This document shows positions 49,769 to 58,793 of a stretch of 64,000 nt of DNA, piece after piece. Numbering within the stretch: position 1 is the stretch's first letter; the number at the start of each line of letters is the position of its first letter. This DNA comes from an uncultured Helicobacter sp. GTDB taxonomy: Bacteria > Campylobacterota > Campylobacteria > Campylobacterales > Helicobacteraceae. The DNA is taken from NCBI GenBank assembly GCA_944326445.1, contig CALVDZ010000001.1, forward strand, positions 1 through 64,000, in the 5' to 3' direction. Under the pieces are notes generated by a model that was given only the letters and a program-made list of their open reading frames with translations, had not been told where the DNA came from and did not search any database. The position numbers and the translations under genes were made by a program.

Positions 49769-52700
49769 TTAGAATCTATCCCCCTCCTTTGGCTTATACA
49801 ACTTTTGAATCCTATCATCAAGCGGGGCTAGAAATCGATAAAACACCGGCACGATGAGCAATGAAAGCAGCATAGAGACGATAAGTCCGCCAATCATCGC
49901 AATGCCTATGGGATTTTTCATCGCCTCTCCCGCGCCATTTGCGATGGCTAAGGGCAGCATACCAAACACCATCGCAATCGTCGTCATCAAAATCGGGCGC
50001 AGACGCAGCTCGCCAGCAGTGATGAGCGCCTCTATCATCTCCATACCCTCCTTGCGCTTCTCGTTTGCCACATCGATGAGCAAAGTCGCGTTTTTGCCCA
50101 CCATACCCATAAGCAGCATAAGTCCTAGCATTGAGAACATACTAAAGGTTTCGTTTGTGAGAAAGAGCGCGATAAACGCCCCAGAAAAACTAAGCGGCAA
50201 GGTAATCATAATAATAAGAGGCTGCAAAAAGCTCTCATACAACGCCGCTAAAATTAGATAAATGAGCACAATCGCCGTCAAAATCGCCACGACAAACGCC
50301 TCTATAGTCTCTTGCATATTTTCAGCCTCGCCCTGCAGCTTGTAGCTCGCACCCTCGGCTAGCCATTTGTTGCTAGGATCTAGCACGACTTGGAAAATAT
50401 CGCCCAAGCTCACGCCCGCGTTTGTGTTGGGCGAGGCATACACGCTCATACTGCGCTGCCTATTGAATCTCGTGATGGTTGAGGGCGTCATCGTCTTCTC
50501 GATTTTGACTAGTCCCTCCAAAAACATCAGCTCGCCCTTGGCATTTTTGACTTGCAAGCGTTTGATATCCTCTAGCACGCGTCTATCGCCATCAGGCACG
50601 CGCACGGTAATGTCGTATTCCTTGCCCCGCTCTTTGTAATACCCCACGGGATACTCCCCAGAAAACGCCGCCCTAATGGTATTGCCTATCTCCTCAGAGC
50701 TCACGCCGTATTTGTTGGCATTGGCACGCACGATATGGAATCTATACTCGGGCTGATCGTCGGCTTTGTTGAGATGCACGCCCACGACTTTGCCCGCGAG
50801 CTTTTCCTCAAAAAGCTTGTAGAGATTTTCTTGGGATTGCTTTAGGAGCTCATCATTTGGGGCTAGGATCGCGATTTGGAATGGCGAGTTATCCCCGCCA
50901 CCAAAGTCCGAAACCTCCACGATGGAGATCGTCATACCCTCTGCGGCACTCTGTTGGGCTAGGAGGCTACGCATTTTGTCCATTATCTCAAACTGCCCTT
51001 GCTCCTTGGTGCGCTCCTTACGATCGAGCATTTTTGTATAAATTTGGGCTTTGAAGATATTTTTTTGGGAATTGTAGCCAATCTGCAAAGTCGCAAACTC
51101 CGTGCTTGAATCCGCTAGGATAATATCTTGCAGCACGCCTGCACGCCTTTTCATCTCCTCCATACTGATACCCGGCGCAACTTCTAGGAAGACGTTGTAT
51201 TCGCCCTTATCCTCCTTTTTCATAAAATCAAAGCCAAGCTTGCCCGCCAAAAAAAGCGAGCCTGCAAACACACCAATCACGGCAAGTAGCACGACGAGCT
51301 TGTGTGAGAGCACAAAGCGCAATGTGCGCACATACCACTCATCAAGCTTTCTAAAAAATGGCTCGCTCCAATGATAGAATCTCGAGTGTTGTGGGCTCAC
51401 CACGATGGAGCTTAGCATAGGGATTATGGTGATAACCACGATGTATGAGAGCCCGATGGCTAGTGCCACCGTAATCCCAAAGCTCTGAAAGAATCGCCCC
51501 ACGATACCGCTCATCGTCCCTACCGGGATAAACACCGAGAGCAGCATCGCAGAAATCGCAATGATGGCAAAGCCAATCTCACGCACGCCCTCATACGCTG
51601 CTTCGCGTTTGGGCAGCCCAGATTCTAACTTTTTGTGGATATTTTCAATCACCACAATCGCATCATCGATGATAATCCCAATCGCGAGCGTGAGCGCAAG
51701 GAGTGTGAGCATATTTAGTGTGAGATCAAAATAGCTCATCAGCGCAAAAGTCCCGATAATGGATACAGGCAGGCTCAACGCCGCCACGATCGTGATACTC
51801 ACGCTGCGCAAAAACACAAAGACGATAACCACCGCCAAAATCGCCCCAAGCAACAAGTCAAACTTCACATCATTTACAGAATCTTTAATGTATTGCGTCG
51901 TGTCCTTAAACACCTGCACTTCATAGTCTTGACTAAGTGCTAAAATCTCGGGAAACACCTTTTTAACCGAATCAGCGATTTTGATATCGTTTTGTCCAGA
52001 AATCTTTTGGACTTCAAAGATCACGCCGGGCGTTTTGTCATAGCTCGCATAAGTCCTATCCTCCTCGATAGAATCCTCAATCCTAGCGATATCTTTGAGC
52101 CTCACGCCATCAGCCACGCGCAGCTCGCCCATATCCTCTATGCTATAGCTATTTGCATCAGTAGTAAGCGCCCACTCGTATGTGGTGCTAACGAGCCTGC
52201 CGCCATCGATCTCGACATTTTCTTGCCCTATAAGCCGCCCAATGTTTGAGAAAGTGAGCCCGTATTTGTTCATAAGTGTGGGATCAGGATAGATTCTAAT
52301 CTGTCTTTTTCTATACCCGCGCAGCTCCACGCCACCCACGCCGCTAATCTTTTGGAGCATTGGCTTGATGACATTATCCGCGTGCTTCATCATCTCAGAT
52401 GGAGGCACTTTGGTGCTTGTTAAAAATAGCGAGATCACGGGAGCTGATCCCGTATCGACTTTGCGCACAGAGGGTGAATCTATCCCACTTTCTAAGCGCA
52501 CCGTGCCGATTTTATCGCGCACATCTGCCACCGCGACATCGAGATCCTTTTCTAGCTGAAACTCTATAATCACAATACTCGTGTTGCGCACACTTGAGGA
52601 GGTCACTTTTTTGAGCCCATCAATCCCCATCACCGCTTCTTCTATCTTGTCTGTTACTTTTGTCTCCACCGTCTGTGCGCTCGCGCCTTGATAAGTCGTG

Positions 52701-52837
52701 ATAACCGTTACGATAGGAAAGTCAATGTTTGGGAAAAGCGATACGGGGAGCTTGAGCACTGCTAAGAATCCAAAAAACATCACAGCTAGCGCAAACATCA
52801 GCGTAGAAACCGGGCGCGTAATGGCAAACTTATACAT
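49769..52837 (-). CDS. hefC: RND multidrug efflux transporter, inner membrane pump (HefC/AcrB-type)
   Basis: The proton-driven pump of a tripartite efflux system. It has the RND layout: TM1, a large periplasmic loop, TM2-6, TM7, a second large loop, TM8-12, in 1022 residues. The proton-relay Asp pair is in I-G-I-I-I-D-D-A-I-V near residues 388-397. The N-terminus F-A-I-T-R-P-V-S-T-L and the P-V-S-L-F-P-N-I-D-F-P segment are typical. The HAE1/HAE2 type cannot be fixed by eye. It is 20 bases below the adaptor gene in an adaptor-pump operon of the hefABC kind. Confidence 0.93.
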   Translation of the reverse strand: MYKFAITRPVSTLMFALAVMFFGFLAVLKLPVSLFPNIDFPIVTVITTYQGASAQTVETKVTDKIEEAVMGIDGLKKVTSSSVRNTSIVIIEFQLEKDLDVAVADVRDKIGTVRLESGIDSPSVRKVDTGSAPVISLFLTSTKVPPSEMMKHADNVIKPMLQKISGVGGVELRGYRKRQIRIYPDPTLMNKYGLTFSNIGRLIGQENVEIDGGRLVSTTYEWALTTDANSYSIEDMGELRVADGVRLKDIARIEDSIEEDRTYASYDKTPGVIFEVQKISGQNDIKIADSVKKVFPEILALSQDYEVQVFKDTTQYIKDSVNDVKFDLLLGAILAVVIVFVFLRSVSITIVAALSLPVSIIGTFALMSYFDLTLNMLTLLALTLAIGIIIDDAIVVIENIHKKLESGLPKREAAYEGVREIGFAIIAISAMLLSVFIPVGTMSGIVGRFFQSFGITVALAIGLSYIVVITIIPMLSSIVVSPQHSRFYHWSEPFFRKLDEWYVRTLRFVLSHKLVVLLAVIGVFAGSLFLAGKLGFDFMKKEDKGEYNVFLEVAPGISMEEMKRRAGVLQDIILADSSTEFATLQIGYNSQKNIFKAQIYTKMLDRKERTKEQGQFEIMDKMRSLLAQQSAAEGMTISIVEVSDFGGGDNSPFQIAILAPNDELLKQSQENLYKLFEEKLAGKVVGVHLNKADDQPEYRFHIVRANANKYGVSSEEIGNTIRAAFSGEYPVGYYKERGKEYDITVRVPDGDRRVLEDIKRLQVKNAKGELMFLEGLVKIEKTMTPSTITRFNRQRSMSVYASPNTNAGVSLGDIFQVVLDPSNKWLAEGASYKLQGEAENMQETIEAFVVAILTAIVLIYLILAALYESFLQPLIIMITLPLSFSGAFIALFLTNETFSMFSMLGLMLLMGMVGKNATLLIDVANEKRKEGMEMIEALITAGELRLRPILMTTIAMVFGMLPLAIANGAGEAMKNPIGIAMIGGLIVSMLLSLLIVPVFYRFLAPLDDRIQKLYKPKEGDRF

Positions 52838-52857
52838 CGTGAATCCTTAAATGCACG

Positions 52858-53559
52858 CTAGTTTTTGGTTTTGATATACCCATCGCCAAAGGTCCCGGGC
52901 ACGATATTTTGCACCAATGCTTCGGCTTTGACTTTGCGGTTGCTCTCGCTTGCAGTGGGATAGATTTTATTAATCACGGCTATTTGCTTAGATTCTATGC
53001 CATCGACGCTAAACTCAAAGGTATCGCCCACTTTGACTTTGCTAATGTATTTAAAGTCAAACTCTAGCACGATTTTTACTTCCTTGCTGATAAGCCGAAA
53101 AAGCTCCGTGCTATTAGCCCCCACGCCATCGCCAAGCTCGATATTTTTGGAGGCGATTATCCCATCAAATGGCGCGCGCAAAATGGTTTTGCTAAGCAAT
53201 GCCTCTTGATAGGCGAGATCTGCCTCATATCGCTTATAATCTGCGTAGTATTTATTGAGCGTGTTTTTATCCACTGCCCCGCCGGATCGCTCGTATCGCT
53301 CGTATTGCTTTTTGTTAAAGAGATAAGTCTGACGGATAGAATCCACCTGCGCGCTTTGGTCTTTGTTAAAAAGTGTGAGGAGAATATCGCCTTCTTTGAC
53401 CTCGCTTCCCACATCAACATAGATTTTGGTGACAATCCCACTGCTCCCTAGGCTAAGGTTGGCATCTCTAATCGCTTGTGCGTTAAAAATCGCATACACT
53501 TCCTCTGCATACGCCACTGCGGCAAGCAGCAAGCTTGCCACGCATACTTTTAATCCCAT
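52858..53559 (-). CDS. hefB: RND efflux membrane-fusion (adaptor) protein (HefB-type)
   Basis: The periplasmic adaptor that joins pump and outer-membrane channel. A signal peptide ends at A-Y-A near residue 18. Then come the lipoyl-like half-motifs S-G-I-V-T-K-I-Y-V-D-V-G-S-E-V-K-E-G-D and L-R-A-P-F-D-G-I-I-A-S, with a coiled-coil hairpin between (about 70-115) and a beta-barrel domain. At 233 residues it is short for this family, as in H. pylori HefB. It is 14 bases below the TolC-type gene. Confidence 0.9.
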   Translation of the reverse strand: MGLKVCVASLLLAAVAYAEEVYAIFNAQAIRDANLSLGSSGIVTKIYVDVGSEVKEGDILLTLFNKDQSAQVDSIRQTYLFNKKQYERYERSGGAVDKNTLNKYYADYKRYEADLAYQEALLSKTILRAPFDGIIASKNIELGDGVGANSTELFRLISKEVKIVLEFDFKYISKVKVGDTFEFSVDGIESKQIAVINKIYPTASESNRKVKAEALVQNIVPGTFGDGYIKTKN

Positions 53560-53573
53560 ACCACTCCTTTGTC

Positions 53574-54977
53574 TTACTCGATATAGTCTTCTATTTGCTG
53601 CCCACTATAATAGATATATCGCGCCTTTTCTATCTCATAGTCATTGAGGCTTTGGGTGTAGGTGGATTCTGCGCTAAATCTCCTGCTAAGGGATTGCAGA
53701 TAATCCGAGAAGTTGAGTACTTGTGCTTCGTATCGACGCGCGACATTTTCAAAAGACACAGAGGCGGATTTGAGCGCTGCCTCCGCGCTTTTTATCCTCG
53801 CCTCAGCGATTTCTATGCTCTTGCGATAGAGTTTTTCGTCTTTTTCCTGCTCGTATTTTTTATACGCGAGCTCCTTTTGTCGCTGCATAGCCGCATAGCG
53901 CACCGCTTCTTTTTGTTTAGAGAGATTAAACCAATCAAACAGACGCATATTCACGCTCACGCCGATAACATTTTGGGTTGGTGGGTAGCTCATCTGCATA
54001 AAGGTTGGATTGCCATACGCTGCACCTACGCCACTAGTGCCACCGCCACCTATGCTTGCAAACAAATCATTTAGGGCGGGTTTTGATCTGTATGAGCCCG
54101 TGTCAAAATAATTCCACGCAAAGGTATCGCTAAGCGCAATTGTGGGCAGATAGGTGATTTGCTTGGCTTGATACATCACACTATTTGCTTGCTCTTCAAG
54201 GGCGATGAGATCTTGGCGTTTTTGGAGTGTGAAAGTAGGCATTTTAATCGTAATGCGCGAGAGTTCTTTTACCTCGAGATTAGTGAGGAGTGAGAGCATG
54301 AGTTTGTTGCGCTCCATTTCAAGCACGATATTTGCCATATCGTGCTCAGTAGAGAGGATCTCTGCGCGCAAGGATTCTACATCATCGATAGTTGTAAGCC
54401 CTGCTTGATAGAGTTTTTCGGTGCGTTTAATGTTTTCTTCAAGCTGCTTATGCTGCTGCTCTAGGGCTACTTTTTGGGATTTGTTAGAAAAATATGTGTA
54501 ATACTGCTCAATAACGCTTAAAAAAATCTGCTCTTGGGTGTTTGCTCTATCGGCTATGCTTGAGCGATAAAGCGAGTTTTTCTCCCGCACTTTATTATAA
54601 GTCTTGAGTCCGCTAAAAAGCTCCCATTTTGCCTGAAGCTGGGCACTTTGGGTTTGCATCGTGCGATAGGTGTTGTTAGTATCTTGGAATGAATAGCTCC
54701 CATCAAGCGTGGGCAAAAACTCCCTTTTTGCAGCAGCTTGGTTTGCTTTTGCTTGCAATATCGCAATATCTTTGGCTTCGAGGTTGTGGTTGTTTTTGGC
54801 AGCTTCCAAAAGCTCTATGAGCGTATAGCCTCTCTCATCGCTAGTGGTGGTGCTCAATATGCTGAGTGTTTGGGATTTTGTTGTTTGAGATTCTGTATTT
54901 TCTTGGGTTGGCACACACACGAGGCTTTGGGAGGCAAATACCAAGCCCACCAATACCGGAATAATCCTAAAATACAT
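53574..54977 (-). CDS. hefA: TolC-type outer membrane channel (HefA-type)
   Basis: A 467-residue outer-membrane efflux protein with a signal peptide (about 20 residues) and two OEP repeats made of long amphipathic helices. Characteristic pieces are Y-T-L-I-E-L-L-E-A-A, A-A-K-R-E-F-L-P-T-L, a second T-Y-L-P-T-I-A-L-S-D and Y-L-Q-S-L-S-R-R-F-S-A-E. The end D-Y-E-I-E-K-A-R-Y-I-Y-Y-S-G is family-typical. It is first in the operon, with channel, adaptor and pump in hefA-hefB-hefC order. Confidence 0.92.
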   Translation of the reverse strand: MYFRIIPVLVGLVFASQSLVCVPTQENTESQTTKSQTLSILSTTTSDERGYTLIELLEAAKNNHNLEAKDIAILQAKANQAAAKREFLPTLDGSYSFQDTNNTYRTMQTQSAQLQAKWELFSGLKTYNKVREKNSLYRSSIADRANTQEQIFLSVIEQYYTYFSNKSQKVALEQQHKQLEENIKRTEKLYQAGLTTIDDVESLRAEILSTEHDMANIVLEMERNKLMLSLLTNLEVKELSRITIKMPTFTLQKRQDLIALEEQANSVMYQAKQITYLPTIALSDTFAWNYFDTGSYRSKPALNDLFASIGGGGTSGVGAAYGNPTFMQMSYPPTQNVIGVSVNMRLFDWFNLSKQKEAVRYAAMQRQKELAYKKYEQEKDEKLYRKSIEIAEARIKSAEAALKSASVSFENVARRYEAQVLNFSDYLQSLSRRFSAESTYTQSLNDYEIEKARYIYYSGQQIEDYIE

Positions 54978-55030
54978 TGTTTTCTCCTCATCTGATATGA
55001 AAGTTTTTGGATTGAAAATTAAGAGAGGAG

Positions 55031-55036
55031 ATTATA
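55031..55036 (-). promoter_or_regulatory. Extended -10 promoter for the efflux operon
   Basis: TATGCTATAATCTCC on the minus strand, 54 bases above the hefA start. Just upstream is an AT-rich block (55036-55075) with AATATTA on either side of TTGTAAATAA, which could be an operator. Confidence 0.5.
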
Positions 55037-55081
55037 GCATAAAAATATTATTGTAAATAAATATTACTATCAAAAAATTCC

Positions 55082-56560
55082 CTATAAGTCTTGTGAATCT
55101 TGTTCTTCATTTTGGCGCGGGGTGCGCGTCGCTAAGCTCATTAAGATGATGCCAAGCACGACTGCGATACTTGAGGCGATGAGAATGGAGATCTTAGAGA
55201 GATCGATAGCACTCACATCATCGCCATACGCGAGATTTGCGACAAAAATCGACATAGTAAATCCCACGCCAGAGATTGCACCAACAGCAAGGATATGAAA
55301 GTTGCATAAGCCCTCAGGACGCACAGAGAGATTGCACTTCTCTCCAAGATAGGCAAAGAGAAAAATCCCAATGGGCTTGCCTATCACAAGTCCCAAAATC
55401 GTGCCAATCATCACGCCATCAATTCCAAGATCAATGTGCGAATCCACGCTCACTCCGGCGTTTATGAATGCAAACAAAGGCACGATACAATACGCACACA
55501 CCGGCTGCAGCGCGTGCTCAAGGCGCAAAAGAGGATTTTGGGCGTAGCGCGCATACACTCCTATGCTATCTAAAATATACACGAGCTCACTAGCCTTTGC
55601 CATATTGATGCTACGCGTGCTAGCCGAGGAAACCATAAAGTTTTTGACATTGCGCCAAGTGGATTTCCAAAATCCTAGCTTCTCGCCCTCTTGGATATGC
55701 AAAATATCCGCACCATCGTTGGTAATCATTTTGATACGATCAAATTCTGAAAGCATATTGCGAAAATATTTTTTATTGACACGCTGCGTCCTGCCCGGGA
55801 TCGTGAGGGCTAAGATCACAGCGGCGATAGTCACATGAATGCCGCTAAAATACACGCTAATCCACAGCAAGATTCCAAAGAGAAAATACAAGCTAAGGTA
55901 TTTTGTATCTCTGTAGTTGCAATACCCCAGAGCCCCCACAAGTAGCACAGAGATAGCAATCCAAGCCATATCAATCTGCTCGGAATAAAAAATCGCAATA
56001 ACGCTAATTGCCCCCAAGTCGTCAGCCACTGCCAAGGTTACTAGAAAGACTTTGACGATTTTTGGCACTCTATTGCCAAGGAGCAAAATCACCCCGAGCG
56101 CAAACGCCGTATCGGTGCTCATCGCCACCCCAAAGCCTCTCTCATAGGGTGTGCCAGCAGTGAAATACAAATACAGCGCAATGGGCACAACAATCCCACC
56201 AAGAGCCGCCATAATTGAAAAGCTTACTTTTTTAAATCCCGCAAGTTCCCCATAGAGAATCTCACGCTTCATCTCTAATCCCACAAGTAAGAAAAAAAAC
56301 GACATCAACACATCATTGACAAAATGCAATAATTCAATTTTGAGCTCAAAGCTCCCTAAGAAAAAGCCAAATTCAAATTTTTGAATCCAAAAATACAGGT
56401 TTGCATACGAGGAGTTCGCCACCACCATAGCTAGCACCACGCAAAATACCAATAAAATACCACCAAAAGATTCGTGAGTGATAAAGCGTTGTAAGCCGTT
56501 TTGGAGTTTGTCTTTGACATAAGAATAATGACGATTGGCTGTGTGCTGGTTTTGTAGCAT
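55082..56560 (-). CDS. nhaA: Na+/H+ antiporter NhaA
   Basis: NhaA expels Na+ in exchange for protons across the inner membrane. The essential Asp pair is in T-L-A-V-A-D-D-L-G-A-I (TM5), and an upstream D-T-A-F-A-L-G is also present. About twelve helices can be drawn. A hydrophilic insert of about 60 residues lies between helices near residue 270-330 (A-D-I-L-H-I-Q-E-G-E-K-L), absent from E. coli NhaA but known in longer epsilonproteobacterial forms. A frame opens at 56590, but the ATG at 56560, after AAAGGAG, is better and gives 492 residues. Confidence 0.93.
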   Translation of the reverse strand: MLQNQHTANRHYSYVKDKLQNGLQRFITHESFGGILLVFCVVLAMVVANSSYANLYFWIQKFEFGFFLGSFELKIELLHFVNDVLMSFFFLLVGLEMKREILYGELAGFKKVSFSIMAALGGIVVPIALYLYFTAGTPYERGFGVAMSTDTAFALGVILLLGNRVPKIVKVFLVTLAVADDLGAISVIAIFYSEQIDMAWIAISVLLVGALGYCNYRDTKYLSLYFLFGILLWISVYFSGIHVTIAAVILALTIPGRTQRVNKKYFRNMLSEFDRIKMITNDGADILHIQEGEKLGFWKSTWRNVKNFMVSSASTRSINMAKASELVYILDSIGVYARYAQNPLLRLEHALQPVCAYCIVPLFAFINAGVSVDSHIDLGIDGVMIGTILGLVIGKPIGIFLFAYLGEKCNLSVRPEGLCNFHILAVGAISGVGFTMSIFVANLAYGDDVSAIDLSKISILIASSIAVVLGIILMSLATRTPRQNEEQDSQDL

Positions 56561-56602
56561 CACTTCTCCTTTAATTTGTTGCTCAAACAAGCACGATTGG
56601 AG

Positions 56603-56617
56603 CGCCCTAAAAGGGCG
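56603..56617 (-). terminator. Hairpin between trxA and nhaA
   Basis: CGCCCT and AGGGCG form a six-pair stem around AAA. A weaker CTCT/AGAG hairpin lies beside it at 56634-56639 and flanks. Either may end or attenuate the trxA message. Confidence 0.35.
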
Positions 56618-56640
56618 AGGATTCTCTAAAAATAGAGAGA

Positions 56641-56958
56641 TTAAAGCATAGAGTTGAGTTTCTCTGTGACTGTGGATTCGCTCACTGCTCCTATGATGGT
56701 ATCTACCACTTGCCCATCTTTCATAAAGATGAGAGTTGGGATACTGCGGATACCAAATTTTGCTGCGAGGTTGCCCTCTTCGTCTGTATTGACTTTGCAG
56801 ATTGTGGCTTTGCCATCAAAAGTTTCAGCAAGCTTCTCTACTATCGGCGCGAACATTTTGCACGGACCACACCATGGTGCCCAAAAATCCACAAGTGCTA
56901 CACCCTTTGCTGTTTTCTCATCGAAATTAGCTTCTGTTAAGTCAAAATACTTTCCCAT
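56641..56958 (-). CDS. trxA: Thioredoxin
   Basis: A standard thioredoxin of 105 residues, the general cytoplasmic disulfide reductant. The redox motif is W-C-G-P-C with Cys30 and Cys33. The cis-Pro loop is R-S-I-P-T-L near residue 73, and the buried Asp is in V-D-F-W-A-P. The gene has a TATAAT promoter 32 bases upstream of the start. trxB is not adjacent. Confidence 0.97.
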   Translation of the reverse strand: MGKYFDLTEANFDEKTAKGVALVDFWAPWCGPCKMFAPIVEKLAETFDGKATICKVNTDEEGNLAAKFGIRSIPTLIFMKDGQVVDTIIGAVSESTVTEKLNSML

Positions 56959-56989
56959 TGATTGCTCCTTTAGTTGATATAACGCTCGG

Positions 56990-56995
56990 ATTATA
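56990..56995 (-). promoter_or_regulatory. -10 promoter for trxA
   Basis: TCGTATAATCCG on the minus strand, 32 bases above the trxA ATG. Confidence 0.5.
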
Positions 56996-57006
56996 CGAAA
57001 AAAAAG

Positions 57007-57144
57007 TTACATATCTAAGAAATTTTCGCGATTTTTTAATTCTTTGTCGCGGTGCTCTGTCTCTTTGATATTGAGTATTATAAATTTGTAGCATGCAAAA
57101 ATCGTGATAGGCCATAGCGCGATTAAAAACAATGTGTATAACAT
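57007..57144 (-). CDS. 45-residue single-helix membrane protein
   Basis: A short ORF missed by length filters. The product begins M-L-Y-T-L-F-L-I-A-L-W-P-I-T-I-F-A, a good membrane helix, and continues with a charged tail (K-E-T-E-H-R-D-K-E-L-K-N-R-E-N). A longer frame covering the same bases (57151-56942) reads as an implausible mixture. AAGGAG at 57155-57160 is ten bases from the ATG. It lies between the porin-like gene and trxA on the same strand. It looks like a CcoQ/CcoH-style small protein in shape only; function unknown. Confidence 0.5.
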   Translation of the reverse strand: MLYTLFLIALWPITIFACYKFIILNIKETEHRDKELKNRENFLDM

Positions 57145-57194
57145 AATTCATTCACTCCTTAATGGTTAAAATATCGCTTGTGAGATACTTCTAA

Positions 57195-57217
57195 GCTATA
57201 CCCCACGAGGGGGTATA
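57195..57217 (-). terminator. Hairpin after the porin-like gene
   Basis: CTATACCCC and GGGGTATAG pair perfectly over nine bases around a five-base loop, just eight bases below the stop codon of the outer membrane protein. No T run follows on the minus strand. Confidence 0.5.
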
Positions 57218-57224
57218 GGCGTAA

Positions 57225-58505
57225 TTAGAATGTGTGTTCCATATAGAAGAATATATGACTGCGATCATCAGTGCGATTTGCGGCGAGTGCGCTCCCTACG
57301 CCCACACCTGCGAATGGATTGTATCCCGCCTTGGTAGTATCGCTAAACCACTCGATTTTACCACCCACCTTGAAATCCTCGCGGATTTTGTAGCCTAGAT
57401 TGAGTGCCACGCTTTGCTCCGCACTCCTAGGAGAGTTTGTCGCGCGTGCTAGTATTTGCCAATTAAACGCACCATAGGCTGCGCCCACATAGCCATAACC
57501 GCTAAAGGCGTCTTTGGCTATCATATCTGAAAGAGCTTGTCCGATATCATACGCACCGCCAGTCCAAAAATCCACTACAGATAGCACGGGGTTGCCATAG
57601 CGTCCGATGAGTTCATTAGCATTGCCAAAGTTTTTGTAGATACCCACGCCAAAGTGGAAGTTATCGACATCAAATCGCTGATCGATCCAAAGTGTCGCGG
57701 AGCTAGCATTGATACTGCCCCAATCCCGTCCCGATACATTGTTCTCCCTATAATGCTCATTTGCCTGCGGGAATAGCGTGCGCACGCGAGTTAGAGAGCG
57801 GAATCCTAAGAGTTCAAAATTAGGATTGGTATTGTATGTGAGGCTCACACCCGGTGCGGTTACCTTGCTATCGACATAATAAGAGAATATCGAGGTTTTA
57901 AACCCACCAAAGCTAAAGTCAATTCCTGCACCAAAGATATCTTTTTTTAGTCCATGCACGCGATAGAAGTCATTAAACCATTGGTTATAGGCAAATCCTC
58001 TGCGGTTTGACCAAAAGCCCCAAAGCTTGAACGCACCAGTTTGCACATAGCCCTCGGCACCTTGGTTGTATCCGCTAAAATACTCGCCGACTTTGCCAGA
58101 TTGATACCGCCCAGCTTTGAAGTAGAAGAAGCCATTCTCATAGCTCAAATAGGCGTTTTGGATTATGTAGTTTTGCACCTTATTTTTATCCCAACTATAG
58201 CCAAAATATGAGCTTTGCACCGGCGAGCCATTGAGGCTTGTAGGCCCATTTTGTGTGGAATCAAATGCTAATCCTCCCAAGCTACCACCTAGTCCAAATT
58301 CAAGTCCCGCACCCAAATCTGCCTTGAGATTAAGCTGTGCAAAAAGCGATGTCCAGCTGTCTGTGGGAGCTGCTCCTGTATCTGTATTGGGAGTGATGTT
58401 GTTAAATCCCCATTTGGTAAATGTCTCCGCCGAGCCACTTACCTTATAATCAAATGCCTGCGCACTTGCAAGCACTAAAACCAAGCTTAAACAAGCTTTT
58501 TTCAT
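57225..58505 (-). CDS. Helicobacter outer membrane (Hof-like / porin-like) protein
   Basis: The 426-residue protein has a signal peptide ending A-S-A-Q-A and then alternating strands rich in Gly, Phe, Tyr and Asn. It ends in F-F-Y-M-E-H-T-F with terminal Phe, as required for BAM assembly. The mid-part G-R-Y-Q-S-G-K-V-G-E-Y-F-S-G-Y-N-Q-G-A-E is of the type seen in the Hof family and Campylobacterota porins. A GTG at 58511 is in frame, but the ATG at 58505 is better spaced from GAGGAGG. It is probably a general or selective porin. Confidence 0.8.
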   Translation of the reverse strand: MKKACLSLVLVLASAQAFDYKVSGSAETFTKWGFNNITPNTDTGAAPTDSWTSLFAQLNLKADLGAGLEFGLGGSLGGLAFDSTQNGPTSLNGSPVQSSYFGYSWDKNKVQNYIIQNAYLSYENGFFYFKAGRYQSGKVGEYFSGYNQGAEGYVQTGAFKLWGFWSNRRGFAYNQWFNDFYRVHGLKKDIFGAGIDFSFGGFKTSIFSYYVDSKVTAPGVSLTYNTNPNFELLGFRSLTRVRTLFPQANEHYRENNVSGRDWGSINASSATLWIDQRFDVDNFHFGVGIYKNFGNANELIGRYGNPVLSVVDFWTGGAYDIGQALSDMIAKDAFSGYGYVGAAYGAFNWQILARATNSPRSAEQSVALNLGYKIREDFKVGGKIEWFSDTTKAGYNPFAGVGVGSALAANRTDDRSHIFFYMEHTF

Positions 58506-58556
58506 CTGCACCCTCCTCGAAACATTGTTGTTTTTGGTAGTTAAGCTACTTGCTTT

Positions 58557-58562
58557 ATTATC
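58557..58562 (-). promoter_or_regulatory. -10 promoter for the porin-like gene
   Basis: TTATGATAATAAAG on the minus strand, about 52 bases above the ATG. The rest of the gap to 58793 shows nothing else. Confidence 0.4.
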
Positions 58563-58793
58563 ATAAAAAATCGCTTAAATCAAAGTGAGAGGAGTGCGAT
58601 ACCCTGATATTTATCTATGAGTTAGAGGCAAAATCGTAACCTGCCACTTTTGGGCAATCCTTAGTCCGCAGCCTAAATCTTGTGATAGCAAAAGAGATTC
58701 TAAGAAACGACAAAATATAATTTTTAGAATCCCTAGTGATTTAGGGGCTTTAGAATCTTGCTTGGGCTTTAAGCCTTATTTAGGAGTGCGCTA

